Positions 1 to 5,434 are shown, numbered from the stretch's first letter. The stretch: 16,600 nucleotides of DNA from an uncultured Acetatifactor sp. (GCA_910586835.1 CAJUJU010000074.1:1-16600), one strand, 5' to 3'. Translations and numbers: made by a program. Notes: generated from the sequence alone by a model not told the origin.

Positions 1-55
1 CCTGCGGCCTCCTGGTCCCAAACCAGGCGCTCTAGCCAAGCTGAGCCACACCCCG
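1..55 (-). tRNA. tRNA-Pro (anticodon TGG), 3' end cut off by window edge
   Basis: Read on the minus strand, the 5' end begins CGGGGTGTGG at base 55, followed by the D-arm (GCTCAGCTTGGCTAGAGC) and an anticodon stem CCTGG/CCAGG enclosing the loop TTTGGGA, giving anticodon TGG at bases 20-18. This reads proline CCA codons. The variable loop has started when the window ends, so the T-arm and acceptor 3' strand are missing. A matching promoter lies just upstream. Confidence 0.93.
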
Positions 56-67
56 CGATACCTGCTT

Positions 68-97
68 ATTATATGTCATTTTCCCGCAGGCTGTCAA
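68..97 (-). promoter_or_regulatory. Sigma-A type promoter of tRNA-Pro
   Basis: On the minus strand a perfect -35 TTGACA (97-92) is followed by an 18-base spacer and a perfect -10 TATAAT (73-68). The predicted start near base 61 is only a few bases before the tRNA 5' end at 55. Both hexamers match consensus, as expected for a stable RNA gene. Confidence 0.85.
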
Positions 98-149
98 GGA
101 AATTTCAACCGCCTTTACAGATTATGCACACCGGTTATACACCCTCATT

Positions 150-413
150 CTACAAAGACTCCTGTAAAAGCAGTGAAATTCTGTTCTGAATTTTCTCCAC
201 GGTCTTATCCAAATCCACCTGTCCCGCAAAATATGCTTCTGCTTCCTCATTGATGATATTCTGGATTGGCAAATGCAGCTCAACTCTGCCGTCCACACCC
301 TCAACCAGTGCTATGATCGCGGCAGCCATCTCCTGATTGAATAATTCCTGCAGAACTTCCTCCCATATCATTTCCTGTATACTCTTTTGCAAAGGAAAGC
401 ACGTCATCAACAT
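150..413 (-). pseudogene. C-terminal remnant of an extracellular solute-binding protein (sugar ABC type)
   Basis: An 87-residue reading frame whose second half (NIINEEAEAYFAGQVDLDKT, then IQNRISLLLQESL) resembles the last ~45 residues of family-1 carbohydrate-binding lipoproteins of Clostridia, where a segment like 'EEAEAYFAGQKSLDEV..IIQNRV' is typical. Nothing resembling the preceding several hundred residues is present: upstream on this strand lies a terminator and then an unrelated phosphodiesterase gene. There is no signal peptide, no convincing ribosome-binding site, and no transport permease nearby. I read it as a decayed, 5'-deleted gene fragment. The family assignment is from recalled motif similarity, not a search, and the upstream limit is uncertain. 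It could alternatively be an unrelated short ORF. Confidence 0.55.
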
Positions 414-456
414 TGGTACTGCATGTAAAGTCCTCTTGATTAATTCCCTGTCCGAT

Positions 457-504
457 AAAAAAAACTGCTGTAATATCCATGATTTCAGATATTACAACAG
501 TTTT
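457..504 (-). terminator. Rho-independent terminator of the 3812-509 operon
   Basis: Seventeen-base arms at 461-477 and 488-504 pair with a single mismatch around a 10-base loop. On the minus strand the stem runs directly into eight T's (464-457). It starts 5 bases after the phosphodiesterase stop codon, so it ends that operon. An ATG at 507 opens a 68-codon frame that is just a reading of this hairpin. Confidence 0.88.
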
Positions 505-508
505 CATC

Positions 509-985
509 TTACAGATATTTGATTATAAAGTCAGGTTTACCGCTTCCCTCCTGCACCATAACGACGTAGGATGGCCGCCGCCCCTCCTGCCGGGGAAAAG
601 ACAGACTGCCGGGATTCACTGCCGTCACCTTCCCCTCCGTATCCACCACCGGCCTGTGGGTATGTCCGTAGAGCACCACATCCACTCCTCTGGCCGCGGC
701 CTCCCGCTTGAGGTTCTCGTTTCCCACAGACACATAATAATTATGTCCGTGAACCACCCATACCTTACAGGGGCCGATCTCCAGCGTCAGCTCCCTTGGC
801 AGGCAGGAAAAGAAATCATTGTTTCCCAGAACAATATGTACCGGACAATCCGCCGCCTCGGTCAAGGCATACTCGCTCCCTTCCCCGTCTCCGCAGTGAA
901 TCACCATATCCGGTTTCTCTTCCTCCAGAACCCGAAAATAGTTGCCGTTTATCTTGTGCGTGTCACTGACAATCAATACCTTCAT
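509..985 (-). CDS. MJ0936/YfcE-type metallophosphoesterase
   Basis: A 158-residue single-domain calcineurin-like phosphoesterase of the MJ0936/YfcE group, known as metal-dependent phosphodiesterases with unsettled natural substrates. All metal-binding motifs are present in order: SDTH (7-10), GD (32-33), GNND (54-57), HGH (79-81) and GHTH (107-110). Length is normal for the family (about 155-185). It is cytosolic; there is no signal peptide. The ATG at 985 overlaps the end of the upstream rdgB by 23 bases, implying translational coupling as the last gene of a four-gene operon ended by a strong terminator. Pairing of rdgB with this phosphoesterase is common in Firmicutes. The family call is secure; the substrate is unknown. 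Confidence 0.92.
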   Translation of the reverse strand: MKVLIVSDTHKINGNYFRVLEEEKPDMVIHCGDGEGSEYALTEAADCPVHIVLGNNDFFSCLPRELTLEIGPCKVWVVHGHNYYVSVGNENLKREAAARGVDVVLYGHTHRPVVDTEGKVTAVNPGSLSFPRQEGRRPSYVVMVQEGSGKPDFIIKYL

Positions 986-1571
986 AGCTTCTCAATTCCT
1001 CTTTCATCAGCTGAAGTGCTTTTCCCCTGTGGCTGACCAGATTTTTTTCTTCACCGGTCAGCTCCGCCGTCGTCTTTCGCAGCTCGGGTACATAAAAGAT
1101 AGGATCGTAGCCGAAACCGCCCTCCCCCTTCTCCTCATAGCCGATTCTTCCCTCTATGGCGGCACGGGTCGTCAGCTCCTGTCCCCCCGGAAGCACCGCC
1201 GCAATGGCGCACACAAACCTGGCTGTCCGTTCTTCCTCCGGCACGCCTTCCAGTCTGCCGATCAGATTCGCATTCTTTATGCTGTAAGAGGTATCCTCTC
1301 CCAGATATCTGGCGGAAAAAACCCCCGGCTCCCCGTTCAGCCGGTCGATCTCCAGGCCGGAATCATCCGCAAGCACAATATCCTCCGTACAGGCCGCAAC
1401 GGCCCTTGCCTTGATCAGCGCATTTTCCTCGTAGGTTGCTCCGTCCTCTTCTATGTCAATGGTGATGCCGGCTTCCTTCATAGACACCACCTCCAATCCC
1501 AGATCCTCCAGTATCATGCGGACTTCCCTCATTTTACCGGCATTTCCCGTTGCAAATACAATCCTACTCAT
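963..1571 (-). CDS. rdgB: XTP/dITP diphosphatase (RdgB/HAM1 family)
   Basis: Hydrolyses non-canonical purine nucleoside triphosphates (dITP, XTP, ITP) to monophosphate and pyrophosphate, keeping deaminated purines out of DNA and RNA. The 202-residue protein has the family hallmarks: N-terminal substrate loop ATGNAGK (7-13), the acidic LADDSGLEID (67-76), GGFGYDPIF (151-159) and SHRGKAL (180-186). An in-frame ATG 57 bases upstream exists, but the ATG at 1571 puts the conserved SRIVFATGN motif at the usual position and is chosen here. It overlaps the stop of the upstream amidase-like gene by 8 bases, and its own end overlaps the downstream phosphoesterase. Cytosolic housekeeping enzyme; no key residue appears altered. 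Confidence 0.95.
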   Translation of the reverse strand: MSRIVFATGNAGKMREVRMILEDLGLEVVSMKEAGITIDIEEDGATYEENALIKARAVAACTEDIVLADDSGLEIDRLNGEPGVFSARYLGEDTSYSIKNANLIGRLEGVPEEERTARFVCAIAAVLPGGQELTTRAAIEGRIGYEEKGEGGFGYDPIFYVPELRKTTAELTGEEKNLVSHRGKALQLMKEELRSYEGIDCQ

Positions 1572-2655
1572 TTCCTTCTCCTTCGCTCTTCTTATCCCGG
1601 AGTGCCTCAACCGCTTCAGACACTGCATTCAGGATTCCCTCCGCCAGCTTTTCCTGATAACTCTCCTGCCCCATCAGCCAGCACTCCTGCGGGTTGGTCA
1701 AATATCCCAGAGAAACCTGGGCAGACGGTACTCCAAGCCCCTTCAAAAGGCTCTCGTCATCCGCCTCCGCCAGCCCCACCGCGCGGTTTCCGGCCGCAAT
1801 GGTCACTGCTCTTGTAACCGTATCCGCCAGCTCCATGTTTCCGAATCCCGGAATAAAATATTCCTCATTGTAAATCCCTGAGATACCGTAAGTCTCCGGG
1901 GTATCTTCCGCCGACGCACAAAGCCCAAGATACAGATCCGCCTCCACCTCATCCGCCAGCCGCAGTCTTTCCTCCTGCTTTACGGTCACATCCTCCGTTC
2001 TTGTCAGATACAGTCTCACATCCTGTCCGGTAAATTTCTTCTGTACCTGTCTGGCCACCTGAAGCGTCAAATCCTTCTCCAAAAGCCCCTGGCCCGCCAG
2101 TCCCGAGGCACCGCCGCCACCTGCCGGATCCAGCACCACAACATAATCATACAGTTCCTTCGGCTCATACCAGGCAATCGTAAGGGCATTTCCCTCCATG
2201 GTACTTTTGTATTCCAGCACACGGTTCATACGAAACTTCAGAAGGATGCCGCCTTCCTGTTCCTCACCCCTGCCTGTCACCACGGGAGAAAGATCCCCGG
2301 ACACGGTATTTTCCCTGTAAAAATCCGCCTCCCGGCTCTGAATATACAGCCAGAGCTCTCTTTCCAGGTAACGGTTCTCTATCGTTACATTTTCGGCCTT
2401 GACACCCTTGGGCAGCGGGATCCGAAAGCCCTTCTCCATATCCTCGTCCGCCGCCAGCAGCAGTTCCATGCCGCAGACAAACTCCCCCTCCTGGGCGGAA
2501 TTTACAGGCAGCCCGGACTGTTCCTGGGATACGTCAGCAATCACAATCGTCTTCCGGGCCGCAAACAGCAGCATGACAGCCATGCAGCCGACACATAACA
2601 GCGTCCATACCACACAGGTGACGGCCAGGCTCTCTTTTTTTCTTTTCCCGCTCAT
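1564..2655 (-). CDS. Membrane-anchored amidase_3-fold protein with lost catalytic residues
   Basis: 363 residues: a short basic N-terminus, one hydrophobic segment (about 9-33) acting as signal anchor, a ~130-residue extracytoplasmic region I do not recognise (about 35-165), then an N-acetylmuramoyl-L-alanine amidase (amidase_3) domain at about 172-352. The fold is recognisable from VVLDP (172-177), LLEKDLTL (191-198), TR..D (218-222) and GYLTNPQE (317-324). However the zinc ligands and catalytic residues are mostly gone: the His of DPGHGG is Gly179, the His of SIHAN is Cys246, and the Glu before the final GF.SN motif is Ser315. Only Glu193 remains. It is therefore probably not a working amidase; a structural, regulatory or peptidoglycan-binding role is inference. 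It starts in a 4-base ATGA overlap with the upstream methyltransferase, so it is translationally coupled. Confidence 0.85.
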   Translation of the reverse strand: MSGKRKKESLAVTCVVWTLLCVGCMAVMLLFAARKTIVIADVSQEQSGLPVNSAQEGEFVCGMELLLAADEDMEKGFRIPLPKGVKAENVTIENRYLERELWLYIQSREADFYRENTVSGDLSPVVTGRGEEQEGGILLKFRMNRVLEYKSTMEGNALTIAWYEPKELYDYVVVLDPAGGGGASGLAGQGLLEKDLTLQVARQVQKKFTGQDVRLYLTRTEDVTVKQEERLRLADEVEADLYLGLCASAEDTPETYGISGIYNEEYFIPGFGNMELADTVTRAVTIAAGNRAVGLAEADDESLLKGLGVPSAQVSLGYLTNPQECWLMGQESYQEKLAEGILNAVSEAVEALRDKKSEGEGNE

Positions 2656-3812
2656 TCGCCCCGCGCTCTCCCCGCCTTTGGCGGCCTGGGGCCCTGGAAC
2701 TGATAGTAATATGTCTTCATCATCCCATTGTAAAGTTTGCGGTTCTTATCCGCCTTCCGCCCGATATCCGCCTCTGCCTTCTCATAAGCCGTGATCAGAT
2801 ACATACTCCAGGAATCCAGCGCCTTATATCTCTCCCCAATCAGGCGGTACAGCGCCGGCATCTCCTCCTTTTCCTGCAGCCGCTCCCCATAGGGCGGATT
2901 GGTGATCAGAAAGCCATACTTTTTCGGATGGCTCAGCTCCTCCACTCCTCTTCTCTGAAAATGAATCAGCTTCTCCACACCCGCCAGCTTTGCATTCTCC
3001 CTGGCAATACTTACCATGTGGTCGTCTATATCATAGCCCTGTATGTCCGTATCCACTGTGAGATCCACCATTTCCCGGGCCTCATCCAGGGTATCATACC
3101 AGTTCTTTTTTTCAACGATATGATTCCAGCTTTCCGCCGTAAATCCTCTGTTCATACCTGGCGCCATGCCCGCCGCCATCATGGCCGCCTCAATGGGAAT
3201 CGTTCCGCTGCCGCAAAAGGGATCCACAAGAATCCTGTCTTTGTTCCAGGGCGTCAGCAGAATCAGTGCCGCCGCCAGGTTCTCCGCTATGGGAGCTTTT
3301 GCCGTCAGTTTCCGATATCCCCTTTTGTGCAGAGATTCCCCTGTACTGTCAAGCCCTACCGTCACCTGATCCTTCATCAGAAAGACCCTGACCGGAAAAT
3401 GATCGCCGTCCTCGCGGAACCACTCCAGCCTGTATTTTTGCTTCAGCCGCTCAACCATGGCCTTTTTCATAATGGACTGAATGTCAGACGGGCTGAACAG
3501 CTTTGATTTGACGCTGGCCGCCTTGGCCACCCAGAATTTTCCGTTCTCAGGTATGTATTCCTCCCAGGGCAGGGCCAATGTCCCCTGAAACAGCTCCTCG
3601 AAGCTCTCCGCGTGAAAGCCTCCCAGCTTTATCAAAATACGTTCTGCCGTGCGCAGAAAAATATTGGCCCGACACAGAGCCTCCTCGTCCCCGAAAAAAG
3701 TTACCCTGCCGTCCGCAACCTCGGTAATGTCATAACCCAGATCCGTTATCTCTCTCTTCAAAACGGATTCCATTCCGAAATGACAGGGCGCTATCAACTC
3801 AAATTTCCTCAT
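2652..3812 (-). CDS. THUMP-domain class I SAM-dependent 23S rRNA methyltransferase (RlmL/YpsC-like)
   Basis: A 386-residue protein of the family that makes N2-methylguanosine in 23S rRNA (RlmL N-terminal half; YpsC in Bacillus). The N-terminus (MRKFELIAPCHFGMESVLKR) is the usual ferredoxin-like/THUMP start. The C-terminal Rossmann domain carries the SAM-binding loop DPFCGSGT (197-204) and the catalytic NPPYG (305-309). The frame stays open to 4175, but that extension is an out-of-frame reading of the Asn/Gln-rich gene. The ATG at 3812 has GAGG six bases upstream, matches the family start, and follows a good promoter. First gene of the operon; its TGA overlaps the ATG of the amidase-like gene. 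The exact rRNA position modified is not determinable here. Confidence 0.92.
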   Translation of the reverse strand: MRKFELIAPCHFGMESVLKREITDLGYDITEVADGRVTFFGDEEALCRANIFLRTAERILIKLGGFHAESFEELFQGTLALPWEEYIPENGKFWVAKAASVKSKLFSPSDIQSIMKKAMVERLKQKYRLEWFREDGDHFPVRVFLMKDQVTVGLDSTGESLHKRGYRKLTAKAPIAENLAAALILLTPWNKDRILVDPFCGSGTIPIEAAMMAAGMAPGMNRGFTAESWNHIVEKKNWYDTLDEAREMVDLTVDTDIQGYDIDDHMVSIARENAKLAGVEKLIHFQRRGVEELSHPKKYGFLITNPPYGERLQEKEEMPALYRLIGERYKALDSWSMYLITAYEKAEADIGRKADKNRKLYNGMMKTYYYQFQGPRPPKAGRARGE

Positions 3813-3847
3813 TGGCTTCCTCACACAAATATACTCAAAGCACCTAC

Positions 3848-3876
3848 AGTATACAATCTTTTTACAGATATGTAAA
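3848..3876 (-). promoter_or_regulatory. Promoter of the methyltransferase-amidase-rdgB-phosphoesterase operon
   Basis: Minus strand -35 TTTACA (3876-3871), 17-base spacer, -10 TATACT (3853-3848). Predicted start about 3841, giving a ~29-base leader before the ATG at 3812. Its position after the Asn/Gln-rich gene shows that the housekeeping operon can be transcribed independently of that gene. Confidence 0.72.
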
Positions 3877-3901
3877 TAGGGACACCCGCAGGTATCCCTA
3901 T
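3876..3901 (-). terminator. Weak terminator-like hairpin after the Asn/Gln-rich gene
   Basis: Ten-base arms ATAGGGACAC (3876-3885) and GTATCCCTAT (3892-3901) pair with one mismatch around a 6-base loop. It lies 15 bases past the stop of the Asn/Gln-rich gene. On the minus strand it is followed by TTACAT rather than a T-run, so termination would be weak at best. It abuts the -35 of the next promoter. Confidence 0.4.
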
Positions 3902-3915
3902 CGCTGCCGCCAGGT

Positions 3916-4077
3916 TTAGAAGTTGTTGTTCTTCTGGTTGCTGTTCTGGCTGTTGTTCTGATTCTGGTTATTGTTCTGGTTGTTGTTCTTCTGGTTGTTC
4001 TGATTCTGATTGTTGTTCTGGCTGTTCTTGCAGTTCTCAGAATTGTTGGAATTGTTGTACTTGTTATTGTTGTCCAT
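3916..4077 (-). CDS. Asn/Gln-rich low-complexity small protein
   Basis: A 53-residue peptide beginning MDNNNKYNNSNN and ending NQKNNNF. By my count it has 29 Asn and 9 Gln plus scattered Lys and Ser, one Cys (16) and almost no hydrophobic residues. It has no signal peptide or membrane segment, so it should be cytosolic and disordered. The start at 4077 is chosen because GGGAG lies 5 bases upstream, within a leader shared with the DUF1700 gene at 4876. A longer in-frame start at 4209 would add an unconvincing 44 residues. The coding DNA is an imperfect AAC/CAG-type repeat. It lies between the DUF1700 gene and the methyltransferase promoter. I know no function. The sound ribosome site and in-frame low-complexity sequence argue that it is expressed, but a non-coding repeat remains possible. 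Confidence 0.6.
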   Translation of the reverse strand: MDNNNKYNNSNNSENCKNSQNNNQNQNNQKNNNQNNNQNQNNSQNSNQKNNNF

Positions 4078-4081
4078 GTTT

Positions 4082-4096
4082 GCTCCCATCTGCCCG
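4082..4096 (-). repeat. Shared leader motif, copy 1 (before the Asn/Gln-rich gene)
   Basis: Minus strand CGGGCAGATGGGAGC, ending 4 bases before the ATG at 4077. Identical over 15 bases to the motif at 4895-4881 before the DUF1700 ATG, with the same 4-base spacing. It contains the GGGAG ribosome-binding core. Confidence 0.75.
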
Positions 4097-4151
4097 ATTT
4101 CCTGGAGGGTGCATAAGAGGATGTAAAAGCACCTCTCTGTGGGCACTCGCT

Positions 4152-4167
4152 CAGGGGCATGCCCCTG
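4152..4167. repeat. Perfect 16-base palindrome
   Basis: CAGGGGCATGCCCCTG is identical on both strands. It sits 75 bases upstream of the Asn/Gln-rich gene start, inside its likely 5' leader or promoter region. In RNA it would form a 6-bp stem with a CATG loop; in DNA it could be a dimer-binding site. No T-run follows, so it is not a terminator. Confidence 0.7.
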
Positions 4168-4228
4168 TTGGTCATCAGTTACAGGAAGTAGTATGGCAAA
4201 AGCGCACAAAAAATATGCAAAAAACTTG

Positions 4229-4280
4229 TTGGTACTTTGGTACTATTTTAGTCTTGCATTTTCATGACTAAAGTACTATA
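4229..4280. repeat. Tandem TTGGTACT pair plus bulged inverted repeat
   Basis: TTGGTACT occurs twice in tandem (4229-4236, 4237-4244). Shortly after, TTTAGTC (4248-4254) and GACTAAA (4266-4272) form an inverted repeat, and the second arm continues into another GTACT (4273-4277). The three GTACT boxes and the dyad look like a cluster of protein-binding sites or a bulged RNA hairpin upstream of the Asn/Gln-rich gene. The role is inference. Confidence 0.5.
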
Positions 4281-4347
4281 ATCATTCTTGTAAGCAGTTA
4301 ATCATTCAACTGTTTACGCCCCTTATATAATATTTATACTCCCCTCA

Positions 4348-4381
4348 GTAAGAGTCGTCGGCCCCCTCCGACGGCTCTTAC
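4348..4381 (-). terminator. Hairpin terminator after the DUF1700 gene
   Basis: Fourteen-base arms (4348-4361 and 4368-4381) pair fully with one G-T pair around the 6-base loop CCCCCT. This is the first strong stem after the DUF1700 stop at 4454. On the minus strand no T-run follows, so it may act as a weak terminator or mainly as a 3' stability element. Confidence 0.5.
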
Positions 4382-4453
4382 ACTTTCTTCCCCTACAAAC
4401 AGCCGCATACACCTGCGGACAGCAGTGTTTCCTGTCTGCCCGCCGCATGGCGC

Positions 4454-4876
4454 TCAGTTGATCCAGTCCCGGAACAGCTTCATGAGAAAAATCACCACGG
4501 CCATCACTGCAATAAACGGCCAGAATATACTCAACAGCTTAAACACCGTGCTCAGCACCAGAACCACAATGATCAGGATCAGCACAAGCCACACCCAGCC
4601 GGGAACCTGACGGTAGGTTTTTCTGATCTCGCCGCTGCCGCCGCTTTCCTGCTCTGCATGCACGTTTCCTGCCTGGCCTCCCTTTGTCTCGCAGATGGTC
4701 CGCGCAATCAGCCTGGGATCACCCAGGACAGACATGACTTCGCCCTCGCTCTTTCCCAGGCGAACCTGGGTGTTGATATAATCCTCATAATAATTTACCG
4801 TATCTGTCAGCACCTCCGGCGCAACCCTTCCGTTCAGCGCCAGACGCAGTTTGTCCAAAAATTCCTGTTTCTCCAT
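4454..4876 (-). CDS. HAAS-domain (DUF1700) membrane protein
   Basis: 140 residues. The N-terminal ~70 residues match the HAAS/DUF1700 pattern: FLDKLRLAL, then NYYEDYI, GKSE.EV and LGDPRLIARTI. This is a small helical domain usually found in membrane proteins beside PadR-type regulators in Firmicutes. After a Gly/Ser/Glu linker, two hydrophobic helices follow (about 95-115 and 118-135), ending in KLFRDWIN. The start at 4876 is chosen over the in-frame ATG at 4903 because GGGAG lies 4-8 bases upstream and the HAAS domain begins at once. It follows the DUF6171 gene by 47 bases, probably in one transcript. No PadR gene is visible next to it, which is unusual. Function is probably envelope-related signalling; the substrate is unknown. 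Confidence 0.85.
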   Translation of the reverse strand: MEKQEFLDKLRLALNGRVAPEVLTDTVNYYEDYINTQVRLGKSEGEVMSVLGDPRLIARTICETKGGQAGNVHAEQESGGSGEIRKTYRQVPGWVWLVLILIIVVLVLSTVFKLLSIFWPFIAVMAVVIFLMKLFRDWIN

Positions 4877-4880
4877 TTCC

Positions 4881-4895
4881 GCTCCCATCTGCCCG
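4881..4895 (-). repeat. Shared leader motif, copy 2 (before the DUF1700 gene)
   Basis: Minus strand CGGGCAGATGGGAGC, ending 4 bases before the ATG at 4876. See copy 1 at 4082-4096. Here the upstream TGCCC can pair with GGGCA to form a small hairpin just before the ribosome site. Confidence 0.75.
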
Positions 4896-4923
4896 CTTTG
4901 CAAGGGGGCAAGGTCTTCTCACA

Positions 4924-5190
4924 CTACCATTTTCTGTTGGGACAGATATTTTTATTTACTGCCGCCCGCAATTCCACATAGCAGCCACAGCTGCGGCACA
5001 TCCCCTCAAGCAGAAGCTCACATTCCCTGCAGACAGACAGCCGCTGTTCGTACTGTTCTTCCGGCGCTTTGGTATCCGGGTCAAGATTTTCAATATATTC
5101 CCTCAGCGACCGGAAAACCTCTTCGCCTCCCGCCATCTCTCTGGTCAGGCACCTTTTGCAATACCGCAATTTATCTGTTTTTTCTTCCAT
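4924..5190 (-). CDS. DUF6171 family cysteine-rich protein
   Basis: An 88-residue cytosolic protein with eight cysteines in metal-site spacing: C11xxC14, C54xxC57, C65xxC68xC70 and C83, ending ICPNRKW. The motif MCRSCGCYVELRAA is the hallmark I associate with DUF6171, a small family of unknown function common in Lachnospiraceae. The pattern suggests two zinc-knuckle-like sites. The start is uncertain: ATG at 5199, 5196 and 5190 are all in frame, no Shine-Dalgarno precedes any of them, and a TATAAT ends at 5198, so a leaderless start at 5190 fits best. Just upstream is the strong terminator of tRNA-Arg. The DUF1700 gene follows 47 bases downstream. Nucleic-acid binding would be a guess. Confidence 0.85.
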   Translation of the reverse strand: MEEKTDKLRYCKRCLTREMAGGEEVFRSLREYIENLDPDTKAPEEQYEQRLSVCRECELLLEGMCRSCGCYVELRAAVNKNICPNRKW

Positions 5191-5197
5191 AGACATC

Positions 5198-5226
5198 ATT
5201 ATACTGATTCTGCGGCATAAAAGCAA
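5198..5226 (-). promoter_or_regulatory. Promoter of the DUF6171-DUF1700 pair
   Basis: Minus strand -35 TTGCTT (5226-5221), 17-base spacer, perfect -10 TATAAT (5203-5198). The expected start point is about 5191-5190, which coincides with the A of the in-frame ATG at 5190. The two upstream ATGs overlap or directly follow the -10 box and would not be in the transcript. Confidence 0.65.
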
Positions 5227-5235
5227 GATACTGTC

Positions 5236-5265
5236 AAAAAAAGAGCCTTGCATAAGCAAGGCTCT
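5236..5265 (-). terminator. Rho-independent terminator of tRNA-Arg
   Basis: Perfect 10-bp stem: AGAGCCTTGC (5242-5251) and GCAAGGCTCT (5256-5265) around the loop ATAA, running on the minus strand into seven T's (5242-5236). It begins 5 bases after the tRNA 3' end. Confidence 0.93.
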
Positions 5266-5269
5266 CTTC

Positions 5270-5343
5270 CGTGTGTTAGAGGATTCGAACCCCCGACCTT
5301 TTGGTCCGTAGCCAAACGCTCTATCCAGCTGAGCTAAACACAC
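5270..5343 (-). tRNA. tRNA-Arg (anticodon ACG)
   Basis: A complete cloverleaf on the minus strand. The acceptor stem GTGTGTT/AACACAC is fully paired (5343-5337 with 5277-5271), with discriminator G at 5270. The anticodon stem is TTTGG/CCAAA with loop CTACGGA, giving ACG at 5309-5307, and the T-loop is TTCGAAT. CCA is not encoded. It has its own consensus promoter and terminator, so it is an independent unit. Confidence 0.95.
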
Positions 5344-5388
5344 ACACCATACATCTGTCTTGCAGTATTATCACCTGCAACACTGGAT

Positions 5389-5417
5389 ATTATAACCTTT
5401 TGCCTGAAAAAAGTCAA
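5389..5417 (-). promoter_or_regulatory. Promoter of tRNA-Arg
   Basis: Minus strand -35 TTGACT (5417-5412), 17-base spacer, perfect -10 TATAAT (5394-5389). Start about 5382. The ~38-base leader holds an inverted repeat TTGCAG...CTGCAA (5380-5360), which would be removed by RNase P. The promoter starts only 18 bases past the end of the chemoreceptor gene, and I see no terminator between them. Confidence 0.82.
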
Positions 5418-5434
5418 GCAATTTTTTTAAGCTT

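Larger units (their letters stand above)
4078..4453. other. 376-base gap with palindromes and direct repeats, no convincing gene
   Basis: No reading frame here looks coding on either strand. From low to high coordinate it holds the leader of the Asn/Gln-rich gene, a perfect 16-base palindrome (4152-4167), an AT-rich stretch with a tandem 8-mer and an inverted repeat (4229-4280), an imperfect palindrome around 4301-4316, a TATAAT-like AT-rich block near 4325-4340, and a GC-rich hairpin (4348-4381). I could not fit a confident -35/-10 pair for the Asn/Gln-rich gene, although one should lie here if it has its own promoter. Confidence 0.6.

Noticed and set aside
301..507. Short minus-strand ORF beginning at 507
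   Set aside because: Its first ~17 codons are the terminator hairpin and T-run at 457-504, there is no ribosome site, and it runs out of frame over the solute-binding remnant.
942..1817. 291-codon plus-strand ORF opposite rdgB and the amidase-like gene
   Set aside because: Pro/His-rich antisense frame spanning two overlapping well-supported genes.
3918..4075. The repetitive AAC/CAG-type DNA as a CRISPR array or minisatellite
   Set aside because: Units are short, imperfect and in frame with no spacer structure; best explained as coding for an Asn/Gln-rich peptide.
3813..4175. A 121-codon N-terminal extension of the methyltransferase full of Thr-Arg repeats
   Set aside because: It is the Asn/Gln-rich gene read in another frame plus the intergenic promoter; the family N-terminus and ribosome site place the start at 3812.
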